Assembly (NCBI GenBank): GCA_937975645.1
Contig: CALJTV010000035.1
Location: 1 to 48,550, forward strand
Source of the DNA: an uncultured Dehalococcoidia bacterium
Lineage (GTDB): Bacteria > Chloroflexota > Dehalococcoidia > GIF9 > UBA5629
DNA length: 48,550 bases
Reading direction: 5' to 3'
This document shows, piece by piece, positions 1 through 9,832 of this stretch (the first letter of the stretch is position 1; every line of letters starts with the position of its first letter). The position numbers and the translations under genes were made by a program. A model generated the notes under the pieces. That model did not search any database. It worked only from the letters and a program-made list of their open reading frames with translations, and was not told the DNA's origin.

Positions 1-1191
1 GTGGTGGTCAAGTGCGACCCGCAGTATTTTGGCGATGTCATCACCCTGATACCCGACTATATGTGCATCTTCCCCAAAGATGCTGTAGAGCAGTTCGGCA
101 ATATGAATGACTGGAAGAACAGCATCGGCACCGGACCGTTCATGCTCACCGAGTTTGTCCCCGGCAGCGTGGTCACCCTGACGCGCAACCCCAGCTACTG
201 GGAGAAGAACCCGCTCGGTCCGGGGAAAGGTGACCAGCTGCCCTACCTCGATGCTGTTAAGCTCATGGTCATCCCTGATGAGTCCACCTTCCATGCCGCC
301 TTCCGCACCGGGCAGCTTGACATAGCTACCGTTGAGTGGGAAATAGCGCAGGAGTTTCTCCGCGACCCGCGGTTGAAGCACTTACGGTATTCTGAAGATG
401 CCACCTACTGCATCTATATGAGGACGGACAAGAAGGACTCGCCCTTTGCCGATAAGAGGGTGCGGCAGGCACTTTCGCTGGCAATAGACTATAACGGGAT
501 AGTCAAGCAGTATTTCGGTGGTGATGGGCTTGCCATCAAGTGGCCCATCATTTACGTGAAGGAGTACGCCGGTGCTTACATGCCGCTGGACCAGATGCCG
601 AAAGCGGTCCAGGAGTTGTACAGCTATAACCCTGAGAAGGCGAAGCAGCTTCTGGCTGAGGCCGGTTACCCTAACGGTTTCAAGACCAAGGTCATCGCTT
701 ACAATACCCGTTTGCAAATAGACGTCCTGCAGTTGATTAAGGACTATTGGGCGAAGGTGGGTGTTGAGTTGACAATCGAGCCCAAGGATTATAGCACTTG
801 GCTTTCTCTCTGTGTCAGGAAGGCATATGATGAGATGCTTGCAGGCAGCAACTCGGGCATTGGCACCTACTTCAAGGCGATCAACTATACCGGTCCAGGG
901 ATGTACAACGGCAGCTATGTAAATGACCCGGTACTGAATAAGGCTCGTGAGGACATGCTGGCGGCATATCCCAATGAGGCTGTGGTGGACAAAATACACC
1001 GCGAGATGTTGCCCTACCTGATGGAACAGGCGTACGTGATCCCCATGCCGGGACCATACTATTACCGGTTCTGGTGGCCCTGGGTAAAGAACTACAGCGG
1101 CGAGGCCAGTCTGGGCTACTATAACGCGTTGAACTACACCAGGTACATCTGGATAGATCAGCAGCTTAAGCAGTCCATATTGGGTAAATAG
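1..1191 (+). CDS. ABC transporter substrate-binding protein, family 5 (peptide/nickel type), 5'-truncated by window edge
   Basis: Extracytoplasmic solute-binding protein that delivers oligopeptides or similar solutes to an ABC importer. The visible 396 residues are the C-terminal part. Around residues 42-67 is the family motif GTGPF followed by a run ending in RNPSYW, and the later PEKAKQLLAEAGYPNG stretch is the usual lobe-closing segment of SBP family 5. Full-length members have roughly 500-600 residues with a lipoprotein or Sec signal, so the N-terminal portion lies before the window and the GTG at base 1 is probably not the true start. The aromatic C-terminus (FWWPWVKNY) is typical. The gene stops at TAG 1189-1191 and is followed by a terminator, so it ends its operon. 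The permease and ATPase genes are not in view, and the substrate cannot be assigned. Confidence 0.93.
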   Translation: MVVKCDPQYFGDVITLIPDYMCIFPKDAVEQFGNMNDWKNSIGTGPFMLTEFVPGSVVTLTRNPSYWEKNPLGPGKGDQLPYLDAVKLMVIPDESTFHAAFRTGQLDIATVEWEIAQEFLRDPRLKHLRYSEDATYCIYMRTDKKDSPFADKRVRQALSLAIDYNGIVKQYFGGDGLAIKWPIIYVKEYAGAYMPLDQMPKAVQELYSYNPEKAKQLLAEAGYPNGFKTKVIAYNTRLQIDVLQLIKDYWAKVGVELTIEPKDYSTWLSLCVRKAYDEMLAGSNSGIGTYFKAINYTGPGMYNGSYVNDPVLNKAREDMLAAYPNEAVVDKIHREMLPYLMEQAYVIPMPGPYYYRFWWPWVKNYSGEASLGYYNALNYTRYIWIDQQLKQSILGK

Positions 1192-1243
1192 ACAAGTAGA
1201 TAAAGTATTGGTGCCCGGTTGTTATGGGGCAGGACAGGAGGAG

Positions 1244-1277
1244 AAGCCCACCTAAATGGGTGGGCTTTCTCTCTTTT
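1244..1277 (+). terminator. Rho-independent terminator after the substrate-binding protein gene
   Basis: A 9-bp perfect stem, AAGCCCACC (1244-1252) with GGTGGGCTT (1259-1267), closes a 6-nt loop and is followed by a pyrimidine/T-rich tract. It lies 52 bases past the stop codon and before the carboxylesterase promoter, which fits the end of the transport operon. Confidence 0.7.
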
Positions 1278-1355
1278 ATGTGCTTTTGTCCATATCCCTG
1301 TATGTGCTATCCTTGAAAATTGCGGGGTGAAGCCAGCGCCATCATCCGGGCCTAA

Positions 1356-1384
1356 TTGACGCTGGCAGGGAAAGCCACTACAAT
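1356..1384 (+). promoter_or_regulatory. Sigma-70-type promoter for the carboxylesterase gene
   Basis: TTGACG (1356-1361) and TACAAT (1379-1384) each match the consensus at five of six positions, with an exact 17-bp spacer. The predicted transcript starts near 1391, leaving a short leader with the GGGGGTGA ribosome binding site at 1402-1409. Confidence 0.65.
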
Positions 1385-1413
1385 TAGCCCAAAAACTTAT
1401 CGGGGGTGAATTT

Positions 1414-2961
1414 ATGGCTGAGACAGGTCCGGTGATTGCTGAGACCACTTATGGCAAGATCGAAGGCGTTTTCAGGAAGGGCTTACATATTTTCCGCGGT
1501 GTCCCTTTTGCAGCACCGCCCGTGGGCGAAAGGCGCTGGTTGCCACCGGAACCGCCACAGCCGTGGAGTGGGGTAAAGCCCGCGGTGACCTTCGGCCCCA
1601 CCTGTCCACAGGTACCTATGGAGATCTCGGTGCTGAACCCGCCGGAGCAGCAGCCGCAGAGTGAGGACTGCCTTTACCTCAACGTTTGGACGCCGGGGCT
1701 AGATAACGCCAAGCGCCCGGTGATGGTATGGATACATGGTGGGGGGTTTACCACTGGTTCCGGCTCCTGGCTAGTCTACAATGGACGTCGGCTGGCGACC
1801 AGGGGTGATGTGGTGGTGGTCACCATAAACTACCGGCTCAACGTTTTCGGTTTTATAAATCTAAAGGAGGTCACCAAGGGAGAAATCCCGGCGACGGGCA
1901 ATGAGGGGCTGCTCGACCAGGTATTTGCTCTCCAGTGGGTGCGGGACAATATTTCCAACTTTGGCGGCGACCCCAACAATGTGACCATCTTCGGTGAGTC
2001 TGCCGGCGGCATGAGCGTCGGTACGCTATTAGCCATGCCGAGGGCGAAGGGGCTGTTTCACAGAGCTATTCTGCAGAGCGGCGCCGGACACCATGTGAGC
2101 TCGCTGGAGCGGGCAGTAAAGGTGGCGGAGATGTTTCTTGATATCTTGGGCGTAAGGCCTGGCGGGGCGGAGAAGCTACGGTCGCTGACCACAGAACAAC
2201 TTCTGGAGGCTTACAAAGAGCTCGGGGTTAGAGCTCGTGACCCCAAATCAGGGCTGGCCGACCTGCCGTTAAGGCCGGTGGTGGAGGGCTCTGTGCTTCC
2301 TGACATGCCGCCGCGTGCCATTGGCAATGGCTCGGCGGACGATGTTACCATAATGGTGGGCACCAATCTCGATGAGTGGAAACTTTTTGCCCTGGTGGAT
2401 GCCAGGCTGGCGGAGATGGATGAGGCTAAGTTACTGCGCCGCTGCCAGCGGCTAGTACCGGGCGCGGATGCGGCAGCACTCGTTGAGACTTACCGCAAAG
2501 CGCGCGCCGGGCGCGGACAGCCGGTCACGCCAGTCGACTTGTTCACTGCCATCCAGTCGGACAGGATTTTCCGTATCCCGGCAATCCGGCTCACTGAAGC
2601 CCACCGCAGTCGCAGCAGGAGAAGCTACATGTATCTCTTTGACTGGGTGTCACCGTTGAGAGATGGCGCCCTGGGCTCGTGCCATGCTCTCGAGCTGGGC
2701 TTCGTCTTCGGCACACTTGACGATAACTTCACCGGTACCAGCGAAGAAGCCAGAACCTTATCAGAGAAAATGCAGGACGCCTGGACCTCCTTTGCCCGCA
2801 GTGGCGATCCCACTTGTCCAGGCCTGGGCGAGTGGAAGACCTACGGTGAGCGCCGGGAGACCATGATATTGGGCAAGGACTGCCGCCTTGTGGAGGCTCC
2901 CTATGACGAAGAGCGCCGAGCATGGGAGAAGGTCCCTGACACCGTGCTCAGCGCGTTTTAG
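1414..2961 (+). CDS. Carboxylesterase type B (alpha/beta hydrolase)
   Basis: Serine hydrolase that cleaves carboxylic esters. Its natural substrate is unknown. The 515 residues match the family's usual length. Visible family marks are EDCLYLNVWTP near residue 84, the oxyanion-hole HGGGF near 108, the nucleophile elbow GESAGG with Ser196, a GTNLDEW segment near the acid residue, and CHALELGFVFG carrying the catalytic His. No signal peptide is evident, so a cytoplasmic location is likely. The ATG is preceded by a good GGGGGTGA site 4-5 bases upstream. It sits alone between a terminator and the rpsL promoter, so it is probably transcribed on its own. Confidence 0.93.
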   Translation: MAETGPVIAETTYGKIEGVFRKGLHIFRGVPFAAPPVGERRWLPPEPPQPWSGVKPAVTFGPTCPQVPMEISVLNPPEQQPQSEDCLYLNVWTPGLDNAKRPVMVWIHGGGFTTGSGSWLVYNGRRLATRGDVVVVTINYRLNVFGFINLKEVTKGEIPATGNEGLLDQVFALQWVRDNISNFGGDPNNVTIFGESAGGMSVGTLLAMPRAKGLFHRAILQSGAGHHVSSLERAVKVAEMFLDILGVRPGGAEKLRSLTTEQLLEAYKELGVRARDPKSGLADLPLRPVVEGSVLPDMPPRAIGNGSADDVTIMVGTNLDEWKLFALVDARLAEMDEAKLLRRCQRLVPGADAAALVETYRKARAGRGQPVTPVDLFTAIQSDRIFRIPAIRLTEAHRSRSRRSYMYLFDWVSPLRDGALGSCHALELGFVFGTLDDNFTGTSEEARTLSEKMQDAWTSFARSGDPTCPGLGEWKTYGERRETMILGKDCRLVEAPYDEERRAWEKVPDTVLSAF

Positions 2962-3036
2962 TGAGACATCAGAGGGCACTGCGTAAACAAAGCTATATAG
3001 ACTATTGGACCAGGGCAACACACGTTGCTGGTGTTG

Positions 3037-3065
3037 TTGACAACCGTTCAATAGTTTGCTATAGT
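3037..3065 (+). promoter_or_regulatory. Strong sigma-70-type promoter for the rpsL (str) operon
   Basis: A perfect TTGACA (3037-3042) and TATAGT (3060-3065) are separated by exactly 17 bp. The start site is predicted near 3072, giving a leader of about 160 nt before rpsL. A strong promoter is expected for a ribosomal-protein operon. Confidence 0.8.
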
Positions 3066-3080
3066 TTCACTTCAGCGTCT

Positions 3081-3182
3081 ACTAGCCATTAGTCTGGGTG
3101 TGACAACCTGAGTAAGCCGGCTAGTTGAACCGGGACGCAGACCTTTTGGGAAGTAGACCGGTAGACAACTAGGTGGCTTTTT
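3081..3182 (+). promoter_or_regulatory. Attenuator-like structured leader of rpsL (terminator / antiterminator pair)
   Basis: GCCGGCTAGTTG (3116-3127) can pair with CAACTAGGTGGC (3166-3177), with one mismatch and one wobble. An inner stem ACCGG/CCGGT (3129-3133 with 3158-3162) extends it, and TTTTTA follows at once (3178-3183), so it resembles an intrinsic terminator. The 5' strand of that stem can instead pair perfectly over 7 bp with ACTAGCC at 3081-3087, close to the predicted transcript start, which would disrupt the terminator. This architecture suggests regulated read-through into the ribosomal-protein genes. I do not recognise a named leader family, and the ligand is unknown. Confidence 0.55.
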
Positions 3183-3232
3183 ACTTGTTTAGAATAGCGG
3201 TATTGTGGTAATGTTTATCCGAGGAGCTGTGT

Positions 3233-3667
3233 ATGCCGACGATTAATCAACTTGTGCGGAAGGGGCGCCGCAAGGTGATCAAGCGCACCAAGGCGCCGGC
3301 GCTGAATATCGCCTATAACGCGCTGAAGAATAAGGTGGTCCAAGGCGTGAGTTCACCGCAGAAGCGCGGCGTCTGCGTGCAGGTGAAGACGATGACGCCG
3401 AAGAAACCAAATTCGGCTTTGCGTAAGATAGCCCGTGTGCGGTTGACCAACGGCGTCGAGGTCACCGCCTATATCCCGGGCGAGGGTCATAACCTTCAGG
3501 AACACTCTGTCGTCCTGGTCCGGGGCGGCAGGGTTAAAGACCTGCCCGGTGTGCGTTACCATATCATCCGCGGTGCCTTGGACGCTGCTGGCGTGGAGGG
3601 GAGGCGGCAGGGGCGGAGCCGGTACGGAGCCAAAAGACCCAAGGCGACTAGGACGGCGGAGGAGTAA
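3233..3667 (+). CDS. rpsL: 30S ribosomal protein S12 (uS12)
   Basis: Decoding-centre protein of the small subunit. The hallmark [11 protein letters not shown] is at about residues 55-65, with the two lysines where streptomycin-resistance changes occur in other bacteria in their sensitive (Lys) form. Between PALN and SPQKRG it carries an insertion of roughly 14 residues compared with the short E. coli/Thermus form, like that in Bacillus S12. Its 144 residues reflect this. The start ATG has GAGGAG 7 bases upstream. It is the first gene after the attenuator-like leader, and rpsG follows 6 bases after its stop. Confidence 0.98.
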   Translation: MPTINQLVRKGRRKVIKRTKAPALNIAYNALKNKVVQGVSSPQKRGVCVQVKTMTPKKPNSALRKIARVRLTNGVEVTAYIPGEGHNLQEHSVVLVRGGRVKDLPGVRYHIIRGALDAAGVEGRRQGRSRYGAKRPKATRTAEE

Positions 3668-3673
3668 GATTAG

Positions 3674-4144
3674 ATGCCAAGACGTGGTGAAGTAATAAAG
3701 CGGGTACCACCACCCGACCCCAAATTCGGGAGCGTGCTGGTAGCCAAGCTTATCAATAAGGTGATGAAGGACGGTAAGAAGGCTACCGCGGAGAGGATCG
3801 TATATAGTGCCCTTGACCTTGTGAAGGAGCGGATGCATACTGAGCCGCTGCCGGTGCTGGAGCAGGCGATCAAAAATGCCACACCGTTGCTCCATGTTAA
3901 GTCGCGCCGTGTTGGCGGCGCCACCTATCAGGTGCCAGTGGAAGTGGCGCCGGAACAGGGCCTCTCCTTAGCCATGCGGTGGCTTATAAGTTTTGCCCGG
4001 GAGCGCAGTGGCAAGTCAATGGCGGAGAAACTGGCCGCCGAGATAATCGATGCCTCTCAGGGACAAGGGGCAACCATAAAGAAGCGACAGGATACCCATA
4101 AGATGGCTGAGGCCAACAAAGCTTTTGCTCATTACCGATGGTAA
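3674..4144 (+). CDS. rpsG: 30S ribosomal protein S7 (uS7)
   Basis: Primary binder of the 16S rRNA 3' major domain that nucleates assembly of the 30S head. The 156 residues start MPRRGEV and include the conserved segment [17 protein letters not shown] near 75 and the C-terminal [20 protein letters not shown], so it is full length. In the classical str operon S7 is the translational repressor. No obvious S7 site was identified in the 6-bp rpsL-rpsG gap here, so control may rest on the leader upstream of rpsL. Confidence 0.98.
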   Translation: MPRRGEVIKRVPPPDPKFGSVLVAKLINKVMKDGKKATAERIVYSALDLVKERMHTEPLPVLEQAIKNATPLLHVKSRRVGGATYQVPVEVAPEQGLSLAMRWLISFARERSGKSMAEKLAAEIIDASQGQGATIKKRQDTHKMAEANKAFAHYRW

Positions 4145-4200
4145 CATTATCGCAGGATAAAGTGGTCCAACAGACAAAAAAGGTGGTTACTGGCAGTGTG

Positions 4201-6279
4201 ATGAGCCGGACTTTTCCTCTGGACAAGGTACGGAATATAGGCATCATTGCGCATATCGATGCCGGTAAGACCACCGTCACCGAGCGGGTCCTGTTCTATA
4301 CCGGTCGCACTTACAAGATCGGTGAGGTTGACGAAGGGACGGCGGTCATGGACTGGATGGAGCAGGAGAGGGAACGTGGCATCACCATCACCGCTGCAGC
4401 TACCACCTGTTACTGGCGGGAACACCGGATAAACATCATTGATACGCCAGGGCATGTGGACTTCACTGCTGAGGTGGAGAGGAGCTTGAGGGTGCTCGAT
4501 GGTGGCGTGGTGGTGTTCGACGGCGTTGCTGGCGTTGAGGCGCAGTCAGAGACCGTGTGGCGGCAGGCTGACAAATACAGGGTACCGCGGGTATGTTTCG
4601 TCAACAAGATGGACAGGACCGGCGCCGATTTTTACCATACGGTGAGTATGATTGAGGAGAGACTCAGAGCTAAGGCGTTGCCGGTGCAAATACCATGGGG
4701 TAAGGAGGACAAGTTCCGCGGCATCGTTGACCTTATTGAGCAGAAAGCCTGGCTGTTTTCAGACGACGCCGAAGTTGCCCCAGAGGAGATGCCGGTGCCC
4801 GAAGATGAGAGAGGGGAGTTTGATAGGCAGCGCCATCTGATGATTGAAAAACTGGCGGAGAACGATGACCAGTTGATGCTGCTCTATTTGGAAGAGAAGG
4901 AGATCCCGGCAGCGGAGATAAAAGCGGCGATAAGAAGGCTCACGTTGGCTAACAGGATAGTCCCGGTGCTGTGCGGCAGCGCCCTGAAGAACAAGGGCAT
5001 TCAACCACTACTGGATGCTATTGTGGACTATCTGCCATCTCCCCTGGATATCCCGCCGGTGCCGGTCACGGACTTGCGCACCGGTGAAGAGGGGGTAAGG
5101 GAAGTGAGCGATGAGGCACCCTTCACCGCCCTGGCTTTCAAAGTGGTGACTGACCCCTTCATGGGCAGGTTGGTCTACTTCAGAGTGTATTCCGGGGTGG
5201 TGATGTCGGGGATGCAGGTCTTCAATTCCACCCGGGGGCAGAGGGAGCGCATCGGCAGACTGATAAGGATGCATGCTAACCACCGGGAGGAGATCGAGAT
5301 GGCTGATACTGGCAGCATTGCTGCCACTGTGGGGCTGAAAAATACTTTCACCGGCGATACCCTGTGCGATCTGGCGCACCCGGTGCTCCTGGAGCCGATC
5401 CGTTTCCCCGAGCCAGTCCTTTCCATGGTGGTGGAGCCTAAGAGCAAGGCTGACCAGAACAGGCTGAGTGAGGCGCTGGGCAAACTTTCTGAGGAAGACC
5501 CCACCTTCAAGGTGCGGGTTGACCCGGAGACCGGGCAGACCATAATAGCCGGTATGGGTGAGCTGCACCTCGAGGTATTGCTCGACCGCATGCACCGCGA
5601 GTTCAATGTGGCTGCCAGGGTGGGCAAGCCTCAGGTTGCCTATAAGGAGACGATAACTGTACCTGTGGAAGTTGAGGGCAGGTTTATCCGTCAGTTCGGC
5701 GGTCGGGGGCAGTATGGACATGTCTGGTTGAAGCTGGAGCCTAATGAACGAGGTAGCGGTTTTAGGTTTGTGGACCACCTCAGGGGCGGGGTAATACCAA
5801 AGGAGTATGTCCCGGCTGTAGAGGCTGGTGTCAAGGAAGCGCTGGAGACTGGCGTAATAGCTGGCTACCCGGTGATTGATGTAAAAGTCACCCTGTTCGA
5901 CGGCAGTTACCATGAGGTGGACTCTTCAGACTTGGCTTTTAAGATGGCTGGCTCCATAGCAGTGAAGGAGGGGTTGAGGAAAGCCAAACCGGTGCTGCTG
6001 GAGCCGATTATGAAACTGGAAGTGGTGATGCCGGCGCAGTTCCTGGGCGATGTCATCGGTGACCTCAATGCCAGGCGGGGCAATATCGAGGGTATAGAGA
6101 CCCATGGCGAGACCTGCACGGTGAGAGCGCTGATACCGCTGGCTGAGACCTTCGGCTATGCCACTGTGCTGCGGTCGCTGACCCAAGGCAGGGCAAGCTA
6201 TTCGCTGCAGTTCCATTGCTATAAGGAGCTTCCCCCAAGTCTGACTGAGCAAGCTCATGTTAAAGTGAGGGGCTTGTAG
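4201..6279 (+). CDS. fusA: Translation elongation factor G
   Basis: GTPase that drives ribosomal translocation. The G1 motif AHIDAGKTT, the RGITI switch I, DTPGH (G3) and NKMD (G4) are all in the first 150 residues, followed by domains II-V with the signature GMGELHLEV and [11 protein letters not shown]. From the ATG at 4201 the product is 692 residues starting [14 protein letters not shown], the standard family N-terminus. An in-frame ATG at 4138 would overlap the end of rpsG and add 21 unconserved residues without a ribosome binding site, so I reject it. GTG 4198 is also possible, with AGGTGG at 4181-4186. No tuf gene follows. rpsJ begins 2 bases after the stop. Confidence 0.97.
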   Translation: MSRTFPLDKVRNIGIIAHIDAGKTTVTERVLFYTGRTYKIGEVDEGTAVMDWMEQERERGITITAAATTCYWREHRINIIDTPGHVDFTAEVERSLRVLDGGVVVFDGVAGVEAQSETVWRQADKYRVPRVCFVNKMDRTGADFYHTVSMIEERLRAKALPVQIPWGKEDKFRGIVDLIEQKAWLFSDDAEVAPEEMPVPEDERGEFDRQRHLMIEKLAENDDQLMLLYLEEKEIPAAEIKAAIRRLTLANRIVPVLCGSALKNKGIQPLLDAIVDYLPSPLDIPPVPVTDLRTGEEGVREVSDEAPFTALAFKVVTDPFMGRLVYFRVYSGVVMSGMQVFNSTRGQRERIGRLIRMHANHREEIEMADTGSIAATVGLKNTFTGDTLCDLAHPVLLEPIRFPEPVLSMVVEPKSKADQNRLSEALGKLSEEDPTFKVRVDPETGQTIIAGMGELHLEVLLDRMHREFNVAARVGKPQVAYKETITVPVEVEGRFIRQFGGRGQYGHVWLKLEPNERGSGFRFVDHLRGGVIPKEYVPAVEAGVKEALETGVIAGYPVIDVKVTLFDGSYHEVDSSDLAFKMAGSIAVKEGLRKAKPVLLEPIMKLEVVMPAQFLGDVIGDLNARRGNIEGIETHGETCTVRALIPLAETFGYATVLRSLTQGRASYSLQFHCYKELPPSLTEQAHVKVRGL

Positions 6280-6281
6280 AG

Positions 6282-6590
<309 letters not shown>

Positions 6591-6603
6591 GGTCTTTCAG
6601 ACG

Positions 6604-7245
6604 ATGTTTCCAGGTGTGATCGGTAAAAAAATAGGCATGACCCAGTTGTTTCGCGAGGACGGCGAAACGGTGGTGACAGCCATTGAGGCTGGTCCCTGTG
6701 TGGTCACTCAGGTGAAGACGAAGGAGAAGGATGGTTACAATGCTGTCCAGCTTGGCTTTGGTGAGGCAAAGCGGCTGAATTCTCCTGAAAAAGGACACCT
6801 CAAAGGTATAGGGCTGTTCAAGCACCTGCGCGAGTTCCGCGTCGGGGATGTCAGCGGTTTCGCACCGGGACAGAAGGTGGACGTGGATATATTCAAGCCC
6901 GGCGACCTGGTGGATGTCATCGGCACTGCGAAAGGAAAGGGCTTTGCTGGGGTGGTGAAGCGACACCACTTCGCCGGTGGGCCCAAGACGCACGGGCAGT
7001 CGGACAGACATCGGGCACCGGGCTCCGTGGGTGCCACTACATTTCCGGGTCGGGTGCTCAAGGGTACCCGCATGGCAGGGCACATGGGTGATGTCAGGGT
7101 TACGGTGCGCAACCTGAGGGTAGTGGAGGTAGACCCGGCGCGTCATCTTCTGCTAGTGGAGGGGGCGGTGCCGGGCGGCAGGAACGGTCTGGTGCTTATC
7201 AGAAGGGCTGTTAAGGGTAGTAAGGATGCAGATAAAGCTTCATAA
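6604..7245 (+). CDS. rplC: 50S ribosomal protein L3 (uL3)
   Basis: Early-assembly large-subunit protein near the peptidyl-transferase centre. From ATG 6604 the product is 213 residues beginning [16 protein letters not shown], the family N-terminus. The longer frame opening at 6535 inside rpsJ lacks support. The signature around [20 protein letters not shown] and the [14 protein letters not shown] stretch are intact. Its 3' end overlaps the start of rplD by 20 bases, suggesting coupled translation. Confidence 0.97.
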   Translation: MFPGVIGKKIGMTQLFREDGETVVTAIEAGPCVVTQVKTKEKDGYNAVQLGFGEAKRLNSPEKGHLKGIGLFKHLREFRVGDVSGFAPGQKVDVDIFKPGDLVDVIGTAKGKGFAGVVKRHHFAGGPKTHGQSDRHRAPGSVGATTFPGRVLKGTRMAGHMGDVRVTVRNLRVVEVDPARHLLLVEGAVPGGRNGLVLIRRAVKGSKDADKAS

Positions 7246-7882
7246 TACAAGCGGCAAGGTGGTGGGTGAAATAGAGGTCAGGGATGATGTGTTTGGTGTA
7301 CCCTTCAATGAGGCGGTGGTGCACCAGGTACTGGTGGCGCAACTGGCTAACCGGCGCTTGGGCACTGCGGACACCAAGACACGCGGTGATGTCAATGTCA
7401 GTGGTAGAAAGCTCTATCCGCAGAAACACACTGGCAGAGCACGCCACGGCGATGCCGGAGCGCCCATCTTTGTGGGTGGCGGGGTGGCCCATGGTCCCCA
7501 TCCTAGGAGCTACCGGCAGGATGTGCCTAAGAAGATGCGTCGGCTGGCTATTAGATGCGTGCTCTCGGACAAGGTGAAAAATGGGCGATTGATAGTCCTG
7601 GACAAGTTGGAACTCGCCAGCCCCAAAACTAAGGAAATGGCTGACATCTTAGCGGCACTGGGGGTGGAGGGGCCAACCATCATCGCCACAGCTCAAGTTG
7701 ACGATAAGGTTGTCAGGTCAGCACGTAACCTGCCAGAGGTAAGGACAATGTTGGCTCCGTTACTCAATGTGGCGGACCTATTGTCATACAGGTTTTTAAT
7801 AATGACCGAGGATGCGGTGCGCACTGTCGAAGGCTTGTGGGGCATAAAGCCCAGAGCCAAATCGGTGGTGGCTGCCAAGTAA
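7226..7882 (+). CDS. rplD: 50S ribosomal protein L4 (uL4)
   Basis: Large-subunit exit-tunnel protein. In E. coli it also autoregulates the S10 operon. The 218 residues show the RNA-binding core with [15 protein letters not shown] and [13 protein letters not shown] around 65-95, the tunnel-lining extension. The start lies inside the end of rplC, with an AAGG just upstream. The S10-operon leader used by E. coli L4 is absent because rpsJ is joined directly to fusA. Confidence 0.97.
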   Translation: MQIKLHNTSGKVVGEIEVRDDVFGVPFNEAVVHQVLVAQLANRRLGTADTKTRGDVNVSGRKLYPQKHTGRARHGDAGAPIFVGGGVAHGPHPRSYRQDVPKKMRRLAIRCVLSDKVKNGRLIVLDKLELASPKTKEMADILAALGVEGPTIIATAQVDDKVVRSARNLPEVRTMLAPLLNVADLLSYRFLIMTEDAVRTVEGLWGIKPRAKSVVAAK

Positions 7883-7901
7883 ACGGGGGGAATGGACTGA
7901 A

Positions 7902-8186
7902 ATGCATCTTTACCAGGTACTACGGCGCCCCATAATCTCGGAGAAGACGACTGCCCTAAAAGAGCAGGGTAAGTATGCTTTTGAAGTGGCGAAAGGGGCA
8001 AGCAAACGCCAGATAAAGGAGGCAGTGGAGCTTGCCTTTAAGGTGGATGTGGTCAGCGTGAACATCATCAATGTACCCGGCAAGATGAAAAGGTTTGGTA
8101 GGCGTCAGGTGTTGACGCCGGAGTGGAAGAAGGCGGTGGTGACTCTGGCTCCGGGTCAGAAGATAGAGTTCTTCGAAGGAGTGTAG
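7902..8186 (+). CDS. rplW: 50S ribosomal protein L23 (uL23)
   Basis: Tunnel-exit protein, the docking site for trigger factor and SRP in bacteria. The 94 residues begin MHLYQVLRRPIISEKTT, the diagnostic N-terminus, and contain the KVDVVSVNIINVPGK and GRRQVLTPEWKKAVVTL strands. GGGGGAATGG lies shortly upstream of the ATG. A very short bS22-like gene follows, rather than rplB directly. Confidence 0.97.
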   Translation: MHLYQVLRRPIISEKTTALKEQGKYAFEVAKGASKRQIKEAVELAFKVDVVSVNIINVPGKMKRFGRRQVLTPEWKKAVVTLAPGQKIEFFEGV

Positions 8187-8210
8187 TAAGTCCAGAGTTG
8201 AGGCAATAAA

Positions 8211-8306
8211 GTGGGTTCGGTAATAAAGAAGCGCAAAAAGAAGATGGCAAAGCATAAACACCGCAAACTGCTCAAGAAGACACGGTGGCAGCGGAGACAC
8301 CCTTAG
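8211..8306 (+). CDS. bS22-like small ribosomal protein (AURKAIP1/COX24 domain)
   Basis: A 31-residue, extremely basic peptide from GTG 8211 to TAG 8304-8306. It starts MGSVIKKRKKKMAKHKHRKL and ends KKTRWQRRHP. This closely follows the pattern of the AURKAIP1/COX24 domain and of mycobacterial bS22 (MGSVIKKRRKRM, then KKKHRKLL and TRVQRR, from memory). TTGAGG at 8198-8203 is a fitting ribosome binding site 7 bases before the GTG. It occupies the gap between rplW and rplB and is probably co-transcribed and co-expressed with them. The assignment rests on motif similarity only, but the order of basic residues makes chance unlikely. Confidence 0.85.
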   Translation: MGSVIKKRKKKMAKHKHRKLLKKTRWQRRHP

Positions 8307-8333
8307 ACTTAAGACTTAGAGAGGTAGGCTGTT

Positions 8334-9158
8334 TTGGGACTGAAAACTTTCAAGCCAACATCACCCGGCAGGCGGGGCATGGTCAGCGCCACTTTTGATG
8401 AGATAACCAAGACCGTGCCCGAGAAAGCCCTTTTGTTGCCACTGAAGAAAAAGGCAGGGCGCAACAACAGGGGTGTGATCACTGTGCGCCATCGTGGCGG
8501 TGGTGCCAAGCGGCGCCTGCGAATTATAGACTTCAGAAGGGACAAGCTTGGTGTCCCGGGCAAGGTGGCTGCTATTGAATATGACCCCAACCGATCGGCG
8601 CGTATTGCTCTGGTCCATTACGCAGACGGGGAAAAGCGCTATATTCTGGCGCCTCTGGGCTTAAATGTGGGCGACACTATAATGGCTGGCGAGGGTGCCG
8701 AGATCAGGCCCGGGAACGCTTTACCCATGGGTTCCATCCCAGACGGCACCCTGATACACAACCTTGAACTAGAGCCGGGAAAGGGAGGACAGATAGTACG
8801 TAGCGCGGGCACGGCAGCACAGATACTGGGCAAAGAGGACAAGTACACGCTCGTGCGGCTTCCCTCTGGTGAAGTACGCCGTTTCCTGTCCACCTGCATG
8901 GCGACCATAGGTCAGGTGGGCAATGTGGAGCACCGGGGGATAAAGTTGGGCAAAGCCGGACGTACCAGATGGCTGGGAAGGCGCCCTGAGGTGCGTGGTT
9001 CAGCGATGACCCCGCGAGACCACCCCCATGGTGGTGGTGAGGGTCGAGCGCCCAGAGGAATGGCGCCCAAGACGCCCTGGGGTAAGCCGGCAATGGGGGT
9101 TAAGACCCGCGGCAAGAAACCTTCGGACAGGTTGATTGTAAAGCGGCGAAAGGAGTAA
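8334..9158 (+). CDS. rplB: 50S ribosomal protein L2 (uL2)
   Basis: Conserved large-subunit protein required for subunit joining and peptidyl-transferase activity. The 274 residues carry [20 protein letters not shown] near 45-65 and the C-terminal loop [20 protein letters not shown], which holds the conserved histidine near the active centre. It starts at TTG 8334 with GAGGT about 9 bases upstream. No alternative ATG fits the family N-terminus ([15 protein letters not shown]). Confidence 0.98.
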   Translation: MGLKTFKPTSPGRRGMVSATFDEITKTVPEKALLLPLKKKAGRNNRGVITVRHRGGGAKRRLRIIDFRRDKLGVPGKVAAIEYDPNRSARIALVHYADGEKRYILAPLGLNVGDTIMAGEGAEIRPGNALPMGSIPDGTLIHNLELEPGKGGQIVRSAGTAAQILGKEDKYTLVRLPSGEVRRFLSTCMATIGQVGNVEHRGIKLGKAGRTRWLGRRPEVRGSAMTPRDHPHGGGEGRAPRGMAPKTPWGKPAMGVKTRGKKPSDRLIVKRRKE

Positions 9159-9185
9159 TATTTAATACTTTGGGGTATTGGTGAA

Positions 9186-9476
9186 ATGTCACGTTCATCA
9201 AAAAAGGGCCCGTATTGCGACCCGAAGTTGCTCAAAAAAATTGAGACGCTTAACCGCTCCGGTGGCAAAGCGGTAATAAAAACATGGTCGCGGGCTTCCA
9301 CCATACTACCCGAGATGATCGGTCACACCATTGCTGTGCATGATGGACGGCGTCATGTGCCCATCTTTATCACGGAAAACATGGTGGGGCACAAACTAGG
9401 GGAATTTGCACTGACTAGGACTTTCCGTGGGCATACCGCCAAAGCCCAGGTGACGGTGCAGGCTAAGAAGAAATAG
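9186..9476 (+). CDS. rpsS: 30S ribosomal protein S19 (uS19)
   Basis: Head protein of the small subunit that contacts S13 and the A-site tRNA region. The 96 residues start [15 protein letters not shown] and contain [25 protein letters not shown] and the [14 protein letters not shown] signature, so it is complete. Its TAG stop shares a base with a GTG that could open rplV. Confidence 0.98.
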   Translation: MSRSSKKGPYCDPKLLKKIETLNRSGGKAVIKTWSRASTILPEMIGHTIAVHDGRRHVPIFITENMVGHKLGEFALTRTFRGHTAKAQVTVQAKKK

Positions 9477-9487
9477 TGGTTATCGAG

Positions 9488-9832
9488 ATGAAAGTGAAGG
9501 CTGAAGCCAAAGACGTACGCATATCGCCGCAGAAGGTGCGGCTGGTTGTTGACCTAGTGCGCGGCAAGAAGGTGGACGAGGCGCTGGCGATACTTCAGTT
9601 CTTGCCTATGAAGGCAGCCAGGGAAGTGGCAAAGGTGATCAAATCGGCGGCAGCCAACGCGGAGAACAATTTTCAGATGGAGCCCACGGCGCTAAAGGTC
9701 ACAGATATCTTTGCTGACGAGGGACATAGGTTAAAGAGGTACCGCCCCCAAGCGAGAGGAAGGGTGAACCCTATTCTTAAGCGCTCGACACACATAAAAG
9801 TCTTTGTTGAGGAGGAAGCAAGTGGGGCATAA
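9488..9832 (+). CDS. rplV: 50S ribosomal protein L22 (uL22)
   Basis: Large-subunit protein whose beta-hairpin lines the exit tunnel (macrolide site). From ATG 9488 it has 114 residues starting MKVKAEAKDVRISPQKVRLV, the standard beginning. A GTG at 9476, overlapping the rpsS stop, would add MVIE and cannot be excluded. The conserved hairpin end RYRPQARGRVNPILKRSTH is near the C-terminus. It overlaps rpsC by 11 bases. Confidence 0.96.
   Translation: MKVKAEAKDVRISPQKVRLVVDLVRGKKVDEALAILQFLPMKAAREVAKVIKSAAANAENNFQMEPTALKVTDIFADEGHRLKRYRPQARGRVNPILKRSTHIKVFVEEEASGA

Noticed and set aside
3072..3180. Possible tRNA in the rpsL upstream region
   Set aside because: The paired arms do not make a cloverleaf, and no TTCRA T-loop in the right place or CCA-type end is present. 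The attenuator reading explains the stems better.
4138..4200. Longer fusA start overlapping the end of rpsG
   Set aside because: The 21 extra residues are not part of EF-G, and no ribosome site precedes ATG 4138. The family N-terminus begins at ATG 4201.
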